45,951 bases of DNA from a bacterium (GTDB lineage: Bacteria; Gemmatimonadota; Glassbacteria; GWA2-58-10): NCBI GenBank assembly GCA_021372515.1, contig JAJFUG010000146.1, positions 1 through 45,951 of the forward strand. The letters run 5' to 3'. Below the pieces are notes generated by a model that saw only the letters and a list, made by a program, of their open reading frames with translations, was not told the DNA's origin and did not search any database. Each line of letters opens with the position of its first letter. The stretch's first letter is position 1. The position numbers and the translations under genes were made by a program. This document shows, one piece after another, positions 1 to 7,953 of this stretch.

Positions 1-520
1 CGTCCCGTGAGCGGATGCTCCATTTGTCGGTCCGGCAGAGGCTGGACACGCGCCAGTCCACGCCGACGATTTCCTCGCTTTGCGGTCCGCTGTAGAACAG
101 CGACCAGTCCTTCTCCAGCTCGTGTGGCTTGTTGCGCAGGGTCGCCAGGTCCTGGAAGAATTTGCGGAGGCGCTCGAAAGCCTGCGGCTCGACCAGCTCG
201 GCCAGGCTGTCCCGGTTGACCACCAGGGACCTTATCTCCGGCGCCAGGGCCGGAAAATCATCCGAGCAACCTGTTATATTCAGGTTTTCATCGAGGTACA
301 GCTCGCAAATGCCGAGGCTGTTACGGTAAGTGGCCAACTGAAGGCTCAGCCGGTCGCGCGCGGCCTGTACGAGCTGAAGGCGGGTCTGCAGCGAGGCCAA
401 CTCGGACTCCAGGGTCGCCTGCCGGCTCACAGCCGGCGGGCCTTGGAGGCTTTTCTTTCTGGAACCTGGCAAGAGCCGCTCCATCCAAAACGGGGTTTTC
501 GGCTGACATCTTACGTTCAT
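1..520 (-). CDS. Partial coiled-coil / possible PAS-type sensor protein (3' end outside window)
   Basis: The reading frame runs off the left edge, so only about 173 N-terminal residues are present. After a basic start comes a helical heptad-like stretch (LESELASLQTRLQLVQAARD, roughly residues 35-55). A globular part follows with ICELYLDENLNITGCSDDF, which resembles the opening strands of a PAS fold, where a cue residue is perceived and the protein signals through an adjoining domain. I chose the ATG at 520; an in-frame ATG at 484 is the alternative, and neither has a strong Shine-Dalgarno site. It lies 50 bases behind the heparinase-like gene on the same strand and could be co-transcribed with it. 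Codon usage is like the neighbours. The PAS assignment is inference from a short pattern; the output domain lies outside the window. Confidence 0.55.
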   Translation of the reverse strand, partial: MNVRCQPKTPFWMERLLPGSRKKSLQGPPAVSRQATLESELASLQTRLQLVQAARDRLSLQLATYRNSLGICELYLDENLNITGCSDDFPALAPEIRSLVVNRDSLAELVEPQAFERLRKFFQDLATLRNKPHELEKDWSLFYSGPQSEEIVGVDWRVSSLCRTDKWSIRSRD

Positions 521-570
521 TCACGTAAAGATATTAGCACAAAAACCCCGTTCAAGGCAATACATTACTT

Positions 571-2901
571 TCAATGCACCGTTTTCACACCCACATGCAG
601 ACAGCCCTCTCCGGCAGGTTGACCGGTCACCGGCTGACTGTCCAAATACAGGGCGGTCCGGTCAGAAAGCGTCCGGACCGTGGCCTCGCCCGGCGTGGGG
701 GCGTCGCCCTGGCGGCTCTCCAGCTTGCCGGAAACCCAGATCTGGACGCCATCCGCCGAAACACTGGCCGTGCGGCCGGAGCGGGCCAGGTCGCTGCCGT
801 TCCAGGCCAGAGCGCCGCCCTCGCCCAGGACATAGCCCCTCACCGCGCCGTCCGTGCCCACCCGCACCAGTCCCAGGTAGCCCTGCAGCCGCATCCCGCC
901 GCAGGTGATCTCCGGCGCGGGCCCATCCAGCGAGTCCTCGGGCTGCCAGAGCAGAAGGTCGCTGAACCCCTCGCCCTCCACGGTCAGGCTCACTGCGCGC
1001 GGGTTGCCTGTGACCGCCGGGCCGGCCTTGACCGTGGGTTGCGGTGCGCCCTTGGCCCAGGCCGCTGCCAGGGCCACGTAGCGCACCCGGCTGCCGTTCT
1101 GGTGCACCTTGATCAGGCCCAGATCATTGCTGCGGCGCTTTCCCGGGCTGACCACCCGGCTGAAACCGAGCGCTGGCCGGGCCGGTTCGAGGAGCGTGAT
1201 CGAGCAGTCGGCATTCTGTCCGTGGAGCAGGACCGGGTCGGCCGCGGCGCCCGTGCCGCTCACTGTGCTGTCGGGGCAGAACCACTGCCAGTCGTAAGCG
1301 TGGCGGCCGGTGCTCTGCTGGATGTCATCGGTCACCAGCAGGTAGGGCGCGGCGCCCTGCTTGACGAACAGGACCGCGCGGTCGGCGCGCAACGCCGGGC
1401 AGCTTCCCGGCACCGAGTTGTCGTGGTAGGAGTTGCGGGCATCCCCGCGGGCGTAGTCGGCGAAATGCCCCAGGCCCAGGCCCACCATCAGCCCGCCGGT
1501 GGAGCAGTCATCCCCGGCCGACCCGGGCCGGTCGTGGGCCGGCCACCCGCCTCCGTCCACGATCACGATGTTGTGCTCCTTGTCCGCGCCGTGGTCGGGG
1601 TCGGAATAGCTGTATATATTGCGGTGCGTGCCGAACTCATCCCCGAACGCGTGGAACAGGAACGTGTTGTGGTCGTAGTGCTGGTGGTTGGCCCCGGTGT
1701 AGCGGGTGACGAAAGCGAAGAAATGGGCGCGCTCGTTGTCCCATTCCGAGCGGGAGAAAATGTACCCGGCGCGGAACGGGGCGATCTCGAAATAACAGGA
1801 GGTCGGCCAGCCGGCCTGCCCCGGGCTGACCGCGGCCAGGCTGTCCGGCCACCAGAGGAACGTCATCAGGGGGTCAAGACGCTTGCGGTCGGTGTATTTC
1901 TCGAAAGTCCAGAGCGCAGCCGAGTCCTGCATCTCGCCGATGCCCAGCATATAGGAGCCGACAAACACCCGGCGACCGTACTCGGTGTTGTCGCCCACCG
2001 GGGCGCAGCCGCCCTGGGGCAGCCACTGGAACACCTGATAGTGCATGGCGTTGATCGCGCCGCTGCCGTGCACGATGTCCTCCCCGCCGGTGCGGCGCAG
2101 CGCCTCGCCGAACTCCAGGGCGTTGCGGGTGTACTGGGCGTAGCAGGGGCCCTCGTAGCAGATGCCGTTGGCGCGCCAGGCGGTAGGGAAATAGTTGTCC
2201 CGGATGCGCTGGGTGCAGCTTTCGAACCATTTGCCGAAATCCGGGTGCGTGGCCTCGCCGCGGATCGCGGTGCACAGAAGCCCCAGCGCCCCGACCGGGA
2301 TCGCCCCGCAGTTGTAGGAGGCATCCCGCCACCACCAGGATTCCGTGTGGTCGTAGAGGGCCTGGCACCAGAGTTCGAGCTTGGGCAGGGCCTCGGCGCG
2401 CTCCTCGGCGGTCATAGCCTCGTACAGCCAGTCCCAGGCGCAGGCGAAAGCCAGGGGCCAGTTCTCGGTCTCGAAGAAATCGTCGTTCACTTTCTTGTAG
2501 TACTCGACCGGGTCGGTGCTGCGCAGCACCTGCATGAAAGTATCGATGGCCGCGCGGGCGTCGGCCTTCTCCCCACTGACCTGGTAGAGAAGGGCCATGG
2601 CGCGCAGGCGATGGGCTTCCCAGGCCCCCTCGAAACGCACCGTGGAGTCGGAGTGGGCCAGGCTGACAATTTTCTGCCAGGCCTCGCCGGGAAGGCCCTC
2701 GGCCTTGGCGCGCTCGCGCAGGGCGGTCAGCTCCTGCTTCGAGAAGATAATCCCGGGGTGCGTCCCCGGCGGCACGACCACATAGGCGTGGCCGCCGGCC
2801 CGGGCCGGTGCTCCCGGCGCGGCGCTTCGCCCGCAGGAGACGGCCAGCCCGGCAAGCAACAGGCAGAGTGTGGACCGAAATGCGATTCTAAGCCGTGACA
2901 T
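571..2901 (-). CDS. Heparinase II/III-like polysaccharide lyase lipoprotein
   Basis: A 776-residue exported protein. The N-terminus is a lipoprotein signal ending LAVSC (Cys23 would be lipidated), followed by a low-complexity linker. Residues about 45-400 look like the alpha/alpha toroid of polysaccharide lyases, rich in Trp and Tyr (ESWWWRDASYNCGAIPVGAL). The middle contains GANHQHYDHNTFLFHAFGDE, typical of the heparinase II/III C-terminal domain, in which a His/Tyr pair performs beta-elimination on uronic-acid polysaccharides. The last ~350 residues look like beta-sheet. The start ATG follows AGGAAAGAGG. It lies 49 bases downstream of a GH2 glycosidase on the same strand, so the pair probably forms a uronic-acid glycan utilisation operon. 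The family is fairly certain; the substrate (heparin-like, alginate, ulvan or pectin-like) cannot be decided. Confidence 0.8.
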   Translation of the reverse strand: MSRLRIAFRSTLCLLLAGLAVSCGRSAAPGAPARAGGHAYVVVPPGTHPGIIFSKQELTALRERAKAEGLPGEAWQKIVSLAHSDSTVRFEGAWEAHRLRAMALLYQVSGEKADARAAIDTFMQVLRSTDPVEYYKKVNDDFFETENWPLAFACAWDWLYEAMTAEERAEALPKLELWCQALYDHTESWWWRDASYNCGAIPVGALGLLCTAIRGEATHPDFGKWFESCTQRIRDNYFPTAWRANGICYEGPCYAQYTRNALEFGEALRRTGGEDIVHGSGAINAMHYQVFQWLPQGGCAPVGDNTEYGRRVFVGSYMLGIGEMQDSAALWTFEKYTDRKRLDPLMTFLWWPDSLAAVSPGQAGWPTSCYFEIAPFRAGYIFSRSEWDNERAHFFAFVTRYTGANHQHYDHNTFLFHAFGDEFGTHRNIYSYSDPDHGADKEHNIVIVDGGGWPAHDRPGSAGDDCSTGGLMVGLGLGHFADYARGDARNSYHDNSVPGSCPALRADRAVLFVKQGAAPYLLVTDDIQQSTGRHAYDWQWFCPDSTVSGTGAAADPVLLHGQNADCSITLLEPARPALGFSRVVSPGKRRSNDLGLIKVHQNGSRVRYVALAAAWAKGAPQPTVKAGPAVTGNPRAVSLTVEGEGFSDLLLWQPEDSLDGPAPEITCGGMRLQGYLGLVRVGTDGAVRGYVLGEGGALAWNGSDLARSGRTASVSADGVQIWVSGKLESRQGDAPTPGEATVRTLSDRTALYLDSQPVTGQPAGEGCLHVGVKTVH

Positions 2902-2950
2902 CCTCTTTCCTCTCTCCTCAGGTAAGCGTTTCGCAATCGTCCCGGAATAT

Positions 2951-4768
2951 CTATTTCTCGTAGGCCGCCTGGCGCGAGTTGATCGCGCGCAGCACCGCGC
3001 TGTCGAACTTGGGCTTGCGCTCGTAGGTGTAGATCCCGTTCACCTCCTGCTCGATGTCGTAGAGCTGGGTGAAACAGAAACCGAACATTTTCGGGTTGTC
3101 CAGCAGGGCGTCGGTCAGGCCGCGGTAGCGCTGGAGGTACTCCTCCACACTCCTGGGCCGGCCTCCGTAGCCCCAGGCCGGTCCGCCCGCCTGGCCGGGG
3201 TTCCACCAGATGCCGCCGTACTCGTCCACGATGTAGGGCTGGCCGGCATAGGGAGCGTCATGCTCCGGGTCGAAACGCCAGGGCTCGCCGCCGGCGCGGA
3301 AAGGCTCGAAAAAGGCGGCGAACTTGGCCGGGTCGCCCTCGTAGTTGTGCACGCTGTAGATGTCGGTCTGGACGTGGCGGAAACCGCTGACATCGTGGAC
3401 CGGTCGGGTGGGATCGAGGGCCTTGGTCGCGAGGTAGACCGTGCGCAGCAGCCAGGGGTCGGTGTCGCGCGGGGTCTCGTTGAACGGGGTCCACATCACG
3501 ATGGAGGGATGGTTGAAATCCCGTTCCAGCTCGGTGAGCCACTCGGGCAGCACGCGCTCGAGGGTGGCCGGGCTGGCGTGGTCGATCCCCCAGTTGGGGA
3601 ACTCGCCCCAGCAGAGGTAGCCCAGACGGTCGGCCCAGTAGAGGAAACGCGGCTCGAACACTTTCTGGTGCAGCCTCGCGCCGTTGAACCCCACGGCCTG
3701 CGACAGCTCGATGTCACGCTTCAAGTCCGCGTCCGTGGGCGCGGTGTAGATACCCTCCGGGTAAAAACCCTGGTCCAGCACCAGGCGTTGGAAGACTTTC
3801 TTCCCGTTGAGCAGCACATTGATCCCCTCGACCGTCACCTCGCGCATCCCGAAATAGCTTTTCACCCGGTCGACAACTTTCCCGTCCTGCTCCAGCGTGA
3901 GTTCCAGGTCATAGAGGAACGGGTCGCTTATCTGCCAGAGACGGGGCTTGGGGATTTTTACGCTGAAAGGCGCACCCTGGCCGGCCGGGACAACCGCCTC
4001 GCCCACTTTCTTTCCCCCGGCCGAGACAACCGCCTTGAGGCGCAGGCCGGGCGTGGGGTCCACCACGCTGGCGTTGAAAAGCGCCGCGCCCGCGGTGAGG
4101 TCGGGGTAGACGCGGAAGCTTTTCACGTAGGAGCGGCCCACCGCCTCCAGCCAGACTGTCTGCCAGATGCCGGTGGTGCGGGTGTAGCTGCAGCCGGCCG
4201 AGAAATATTCCGGGCACTGCTTGCCCGCGGGCTGGACCCCGGCGCGCAGGTCATCCGTGCAGCACACGACCAGCACACCTCTGCCGGGCTTGACCTTGCC
4301 GGTCAACTCGAAGACAAACGGGGTGTATCCGCCGCGGTGATCGCCCACCGGCTCGCCGTCCAGCCAGACTTTCGTCTCGTAGTCCGCGGCCCCGAAATGC
4401 AGCAGCACTCGCCTGCCCTGCCAGGCTTCGGGGATTTCCAAGGTCCGGCGGTACCAGACACTGCTCATGAAATCGACATTGGCGATCCCGGACAGACGGC
4501 TTTCCGGGCAGAACGGCACGTTGATCGTTTTCGAGAAAGCCGCCCCGGCATTCTGCAGGCCGCGCGCTTCGCCGGAAACCCCCGGGTCGAGCTCGAACTC
4601 CCAGGGGCCGTTGAGGTTAATCCAGTCGGCGCGTTCGAGCTGCGGCTCGGGGTGCTCGGGACGGGGGATGTCGGCGCAGCGCAGGGCCGTGGCCGCGGCA
4701 AAAAGGCCCAGGCAGGCCAGGGTGAGGGAAACTGACAGCAAACGGTGGAATGAACCAGGTCTGATCAC
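2951..4768 (-). CDS. Glycoside hydrolase family 2 protein (beta-galactosidase/glucuronidase-like), exported
   Basis: A 605-residue GH2-type exo-glycosidase. An N-terminal hydrophobic signal segment (residues about 8-30) indicates export. Next comes the sugar-binding jelly-roll (LNGPWEFELDPG, then WYRRTLEIPEAWQGRRVLLHFGA), an Ig-like domain, and a TIM barrel starting near residue 310. The acid/base is probably Glu431 in WTPFNET and the nucleophile Glu516 in IVDEYGG, both in the usual GH2 positions. It is short for a beta-galactosidase and ends just after the barrel, like many Bacteroidetes-type GH2 proteins. The start is GTG at 4768 with GGAGG six bases upstream. It is the first gene of the pair with the heparinase-like lyase and would trim sugars from the lyase products or side chains. 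The substrate is unknown. Confidence 0.88.
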   Translation of the reverse strand: MIRPGSFHRLLSVSLTLACLGLFAAATALRCADIPRPEHPEPQLERADWINLNGPWEFELDPGVSGEARGLQNAGAAFSKTINVPFCPESRLSGIANVDFMSSVWYRRTLEIPEAWQGRRVLLHFGAADYETKVWLDGEPVGDHRGGYTPFVFELTGKVKPGRGVLVVCCTDDLRAGVQPAGKQCPEYFSAGCSYTRTTGIWQTVWLEAVGRSYVKSFRVYPDLTAGAALFNASVVDPTPGLRLKAVVSAGGKKVGEAVVPAGQGAPFSVKIPKPRLWQISDPFLYDLELTLEQDGKVVDRVKSYFGMREVTVEGINVLLNGKKVFQRLVLDQGFYPEGIYTAPTDADLKRDIELSQAVGFNGARLHQKVFEPRFLYWADRLGYLCWGEFPNWGIDHASPATLERVLPEWLTELERDFNHPSIVMWTPFNETPRDTDPWLLRTVYLATKALDPTRPVHDVSGFRHVQTDIYSVHNYEGDPAKFAAFFEPFRAGGEPWRFDPEHDAPYAGQPYIVDEYGGIWWNPGQAGGPAWGYGGRPRSVEEYLQRYRGLTDALLDNPKMFGFCFTQLYDIEQEVNGIYTYERKPKFDSAVLRAINSRQAAYEK

Positions 4769-4862
4769 AGTCGGCCTCCGGAAGAATTGGTAGTCGTATC
4801 GATGATTGCGACGTCAGGCAGGGATGACAGAAGAATAAACCGGTCCGGGCGGAATGAAAAGC

Positions 4863-4905
4863 AAAAAAGAGGCGGCCGGGACCATGGTGCGACAGTCCCG
4901 GCCGC
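4863..4905 (-). terminator. Rho-independent terminator of the ldhA-like gene
   Basis: A perfect 11-bp inverted repeat (4872-4882 with 4895-4905, GCGGCCGGGAC) has a 12-base loop. On the minus strand it is followed by a run of six T (4868-4863). It lies 29 bases after the stop codon of the D-lactate dehydrogenase gene. Confidence 0.85.
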
Positions 4906-4933
4906 AAGTTGAAAAGCCAAGCCACACGACAAT

Positions 4934-5923
4934 TCAGGCGAGCACGGTCTCGGGCAGGAACGGACGGCCCTCGGCCAGGGCGGCCAGGTTCTGCACGGTC
5001 ACGCGGGTGATCTCGGCCAGCGCCTCCTGGGTCAGGAAACCCTGGTGCGAGGTGATCAGCACGTTGGGGAAAGTGAGCAGGCGCGCCAGCTCGTCATCCT
5101 CCAGCACCTCGCCGCTCAGGTCCTCGAAGAACACGCCCTCCTCCTCCTCGTAGACATCCAGGCCCACGCCGCCGATCTGCCCGGTCTTGAGGCCGCGGAT
5201 CAGGGCGCGCGTGTTGATCAGCTTGCCCCGGCTGGTGTTGATGATGTACACCCCGCGCTTCATCAGGCCGATCGTGCGGTCGCCTATCAGGTGGTGGGTC
5301 TCGGGCGTGAGCGGGGTGTGCAGGGAGAGCACGTCCGCCTGGGCCAGGATTTCATCCAGCGGGGCGAAAGACACCCCGCACCCGGCGGCCCATTTCTCGT
5401 CCGGATAGGCATCCCAGGCCAGCACGCGCGAGTCGAAGCCGCGAAAAATCCGGGCCGCGATCCGCCCGATCTTGCCCGCACCCAGGATGCCGACAGTCTT
5501 GCCGCAGAGGTCGAACCCCACCATCCCGTTGAGCGAGAAATTCAGCTCGCGCACACGGTTGAACGCCCGGTGGATCTTGCGGTTCAGGCAGAGCAGAAGG
5601 GCCACCGTGTGCTCGGCCACCGCGTTGGGCGAGTAGGCCGGCACGCGCACCACCGGCAGGCCGATCTCGGCGGCGTGCTTGAGGTCGACATTGTTGAACC
5701 CGGCGCAGCGCAGGGCCACCAGGCGCACGCCCTCGCGTTTCAGGCAATCCAGGCAGCGGCTGTCCACCCGGTCGTTCACGAACACGCAGACCGCATCCGC
5801 CCCGTTCGCCGCGGGCGCGCTCTCGCAGCTCAGACGCATTTCGAGGAAGCGCCATTCGATCTGCGTCTCTTTTTCAAAATTTCGCTTGTCGTAGGGTCGT
5901 GTGTCAAAAAACGCCACTTTCAT
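4934..5923 (-). CDS. ldhA: D-lactate dehydrogenase, fermentative type (D-2-hydroxyacid dehydrogenase)
   Basis: 329 residues, the same length as Escherichia coli LdhA, which reduces pyruvate to D-lactate with NADH in the cytoplasm. The family signatures are in order: RCAGFNNVDL and VPAYSPNAVAEHTVAL in the catalytic domain, the nucleotide-binding GILGAGKIGRI, then the active-site residues Arg232 (NTSRGK), the Glu pair around 259-261 (DVYEEEE) and His293 (TSHQGF), all offset by three from the E. coli numbers. The FFEDLSGEVLEDDELARL insert is typical of the LdhA subgroup. The start ATG at 5923 follows GGAGG. The gene stands alone, closed by a strong terminator. It suggests lactate fermentation; a related 2-hydroxyacid substrate is possible. 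Confidence 0.9.
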   Translation of the reverse strand: MKVAFFDTRPYDKRNFEKETQIEWRFLEMRLSCESAPAANGADAVCVFVNDRVDSRCLDCLKREGVRLVALRCAGFNNVDLKHAAEIGLPVVRVPAYSPNAVAEHTVALLLCLNRKIHRAFNRVRELNFSLNGMVGFDLCGKTVGILGAGKIGRIAARIFRGFDSRVLAWDAYPDEKWAAGCGVSFAPLDEILAQADVLSLHTPLTPETHHLIGDRTIGLMKRGVYIINTSRGKLINTRALIRGLKTGQIGGVGLDVYEEEEGVFFEDLSGEVLEDDELARLLTFPNVLITSHQGFLTQEALAEITRVTVQNLAALAEGRPFLPETVLA

Positions 5924-6236
5924 CCCAGCCTCCAGTCATTCACTCGGTATCCCTGTCCAAAAATCGGGTGCGCCGCGGGAGCGAAGCCCGCAGCATCGCT
6001 ATAAGCATACTGAAACGGTTCCCTCGGAGCAAGCCCGCAGGACAGCTTGAGATTATTCTTGCATTTCGGGGCAATCAATGCTACACATTATTTATTACAA
6101 AATGCTCCCAATCCCGGGCGGCTGAAACTCCGTCTTAAATCCAGTCGATTCCAGCCGGATGATCCCGGAAGCGGAGTATCTTCGTTCCATTCCCCTGCTC
6201 CAACGAAGCGAAAACGGAACAAGCCGGGAGGTTGTC
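5924..6236. other. Divergent intergenic region between ldhA-like and the Cys-rich gene
   Basis: About 313 bases that must hold both divergent promoters. Two imperfect copies of a GC-rich motif around an AAGCCCGCAG core stand about 50 bases apart (roughly 5977-6003 and 6027-6051), the first folding as a GCGGG..CCCGC hairpin. The right half is AT-richer. No riboswitch family was recognised. Confidence 0.4.
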
Positions 6237-6722
6237 ATGTCGAGACGGTTGAGCGGTTGGGCGTCAACTCTGTTGATTCTGTCCCTGGTCCTTTGCCTGG
6301 GCTCCCCGCTCCAGGCCGCCTGCTCGGGAACGAGAGGGCGCACGGTCACGGCATTGGCCACATGCGGCTCGGGAACCTGCACCTGCACCAATTGCACCTG
6401 CACCGGCTGCACCAACACCGCTTGCCTGACAAAGAGCGGCACCCTGAATGTCAGCCTGTCGCCGTCCCTTCTTTCCCTTCTGGACAAGATGCCCCGCCTG
6501 CGCGCGGTGCTGCAGGGCCTGCTGTCCATCGTCACTCCGCAGACACTGCTGGCCGACGCCGATGACGTGGCCGCCACGGCGACCTGCACCGGCACTTGCA
6601 GCGGCACCTGCACCGGGACCTGTAGTGGCACCTGCGGCGGATCGGGTTCCGGCTCGTGCAGCGGCAGCGGCGCAGGCTCTGGCAGCGGCGGCTGCGGCGG
6701 ATCGGGGCACTGCTCCAGGTAG
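6237..6722 (+). CDS. Exported cysteine-rich protein with TCxG tetrapeptide repeats
   Basis: 161 residues, of no family I recognise. The start ATG at 6237 has GGGAGG at the right distance. A clear Sec signal peptide covers residues 1-27 (basic start, LLILSLVLCLG core, cleavage near LQA-AC). The mature part has 16 cysteines in two blocks of eight, separated by a normal amphipathic stretch of about 50 residues (SLLSLLDKMPRLRAVLQG). Block one is spaced C-x-C-x2-C-x-C-x2-C around GTCTCTNCTCTGCTNTAC. Block two is five tandem TCxG units followed by a Gly/Ser tail with three spaced Cys. Synonymous codons vary between the tandem units, so the repeat is kept at protein level. Possible roles are a disulfide-rich surface or adhesive protein, a metal binder, or a modified-peptide precursor; none can be proved here. 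Confidence 0.75.
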   Translation: MSRRLSGWASTLLILSLVLCLGSPLQAACSGTRGRTVTALATCGSGTCTCTNCTCTGCTNTACLTKSGTLNVSLSPSLLSLLDKMPRLRAVLQGLLSIVTPQTLLADADDVAATATCTGTCSGTCTGTCSGTCGGSGSGSCSGSGAGSGSGGCGGSGHCSR

Positions 6723-6750
6723 GCAATTGCCTGAGAATTTATTTCGATGG

Positions 6751-6780
6751 AAAAAAAGGGGCGCGCCAAGGCGTGCCCCT
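6751..6780 (-). terminator. Terminator of the cupin gene, possibly bidirectional
   Basis: An 11-bp stem (6757-6767 with 6770-6780, one wobble or mismatch position) with a very short loop. On the minus strand seven T follow directly. It also lies 35 bases after the stop of the plus-strand Cys-rich gene and has GTTCGTTTTG on that side, so it may serve both convergent genes. Confidence 0.75.
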
Positions 6781-6824
6781 GTTCGTTTTGTCCCCTGGAT
6801 CGGCCGAGCCTCTCCGCACGTACT

Positions 6825-7139
6825 CTAATCCAGCTCCACCAGCAGCAATTGGATCGGCTGGCCGCCCACCTGGATGATATGACGGTTCTCCTCGCCCTGG
6901 GGCAGGATGAAAGCCTGGCCCGGGGCCAGCCCCAACTGCCCGCCGTCCATCTCCAGAACGGCATTTCCGGAGAGCACATAGCCGCTGTGCCCGCGCAGGC
7001 ACCAATCCGGCTCGCGGAACCCGGCGGCAAACTCCACCAGGCGCACGCGCCAGCCCGCGTGCTGCAGGATCTTGAACCGCACCCCAGGGATGCCCTCGCG
7101 CCACTGGACAGCCTCGAAATCGCTCCAGCCCACGTTCAT
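6825..7139 (-). CDS. Small cupin-domain protein
   Basis: 104 residues from the ATG at 7139, which has GGAGG eight bases upstream; an upstream in-frame ATG at 7163 lacks such a site. A single beta-barrel cupin is visible: GWRVRLVEFAAGFREPDWCL, GHSGYVLSGNAVLEMDGG, then LAPGQAFILPQGEENRHII. The usual metal-binding HxHx motif is not intact (WCLRGHSGY has one His), although EENRH near residue 87 may contribute. Such proteins bind small ligands or metal, or act as minor isomerases; the specific role is unknown. It lies just downstream of the prepilin peptidase gene on the same strand (37 bases) and may be its last operon member. Confidence 0.75.
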   Translation of the reverse strand: MNVGWSDFEAVQWREGIPGVRFKILQHAGWRVRLVEFAAGFREPDWCLRGHSGYVLSGNAVLEMDGGQLGLAPGQAFILPQGEENRHIIQVGGQPIQLLLVELD

Positions 7140-7176
7140 CGGTCGCCTCCAGGTTGAGTCCACTGCGCCAGCCGGC

Positions 7177-7950
7177 TTAGAAATGGAAAAGCCCCAGGTA
7201 CCAGGCGGTCAGCTCGCGGCCGCGAAACACATACAGGGCCGCCCCCAGGGCCAGGAACACGCCGAACGGCACCAGGCGTTTCCTGCGCTGTACGTAGTTG
7301 ATCCAGCCGTAGATCAGGCTGCCGGCCACCGACCCGGCGAAGAGAGTGAACAGCACTCCGGTCCAGCCGGTGAAAGCGCCGATGGCGGCCAGCATCTTGA
7401 TGTCGCCGCCGCCCATGGCCTCGCGCCCCAGGGCGGCCTGCCCGGCCACTGCGGCCAGGTAGAGCACCCCTCCTCCGATCAGCGTCCCCAGGGCCGCCTG
7501 GAGCGGGCTGATCCCGCCGGGCAGGAACGAGAAAGCGACACCAGCGGCCAGGCCGCCCAGGGAAAAAGAGTCCGGGATGGTGTAGGTCTGAAGGTCCGTG
7601 ACCAGGATACCCAGCAGGATGAGCAGTAGCACGGCCATAGCCGGAGTGTCCCAGCTCGCGCCGAAACGCAGCCAGGACCCGGCGGCCAGGCAGGCTGCGG
7701 CCAGCTCGACCAATGGATACTGGATCGAAATCGCCCCCCGGCAGCCGCGGCAGCGCCCGCGCAGGAAAATCCAGCTCACCACCGGGACGTTCTCGTACCA
7801 CGGTATCAGCCGTCCGCAGCGCGGGCAGTGCGAGCGGGGGGTGACCACGCTCTCGCCTCGCGGCAGACGGTAGATGCAGACATTGAGGAAACTGCCCAGC
7901 ATCGCGCCCAGCACACCCAGATACAGCGCTATGAGTATCCGGAGTTCCAG
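7177..7950 (-). CDS. pilD: Type IV prepilin peptidase / N-methyltransferase (A24 family)
   Basis: A polytopic inner-membrane aspartyl protease that cleaves and N-methylates type IV prepilins and type II secretion pseudopilins. Motifs are GSFLNVCIYRLPRGESVV, the zinc-binding pair CPRC and CRGC of the methylase domain, and the two catalytic Asp sites, TDLQTYTIPD and GGGDIKMLAAIG. About seven hydrophobic segments follow. The first ATG (7914) would cut off most of the first membrane helix. An in-frame CTG at 7950 preceded by GGGGAGGTG would add LELRILIALYLGVLGA and starts three bases after the stop of the upstream methyltransferase gene, so I prefer it; GTG at 7926 is a compromise. No pilin genes lie in this window. 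Confidence 0.88.
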   Translation of the reverse strand: MELRILIALYLGVLGAMLGSFLNVCIYRLPRGESVVTPRSHCPRCGRLIPWYENVPVVSWIFLRGRCRGCRGAISIQYPLVELAAACLAAGSWLRFGASWDTPAMAVLLLILLGILVTDLQTYTIPDSFSLGGLAAGVAFSFLPGGISPLQAALGTLIGGGVLYLAAVAGQAALGREAMGGGDIKMLAAIGAFTGWTGVLFTLFAGSVAGSLIYGWINYVQRRKRLVPFGVFLALGAALYVFRGRELTAWYLGLFHF

Positions 7951-7953
7951 GGT

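Noticed and set aside
574-2898. A 774-codon plus-strand open frame opposite the heparinase-like gene
   Set aside because: It is a mirror of the minus-strand gene in a high-GC region; composition is low-complexity (rich in Ala, Gly, Arg, Val, His) and has no family motif.
5940-6060. Possible cyclic-di-GMP riboswitch upstream of the Cys-rich gene
   Set aside because: A GAAA and a GCAAGCC segment resembled parts of the motif, but the order and conserved blocks do not fit.
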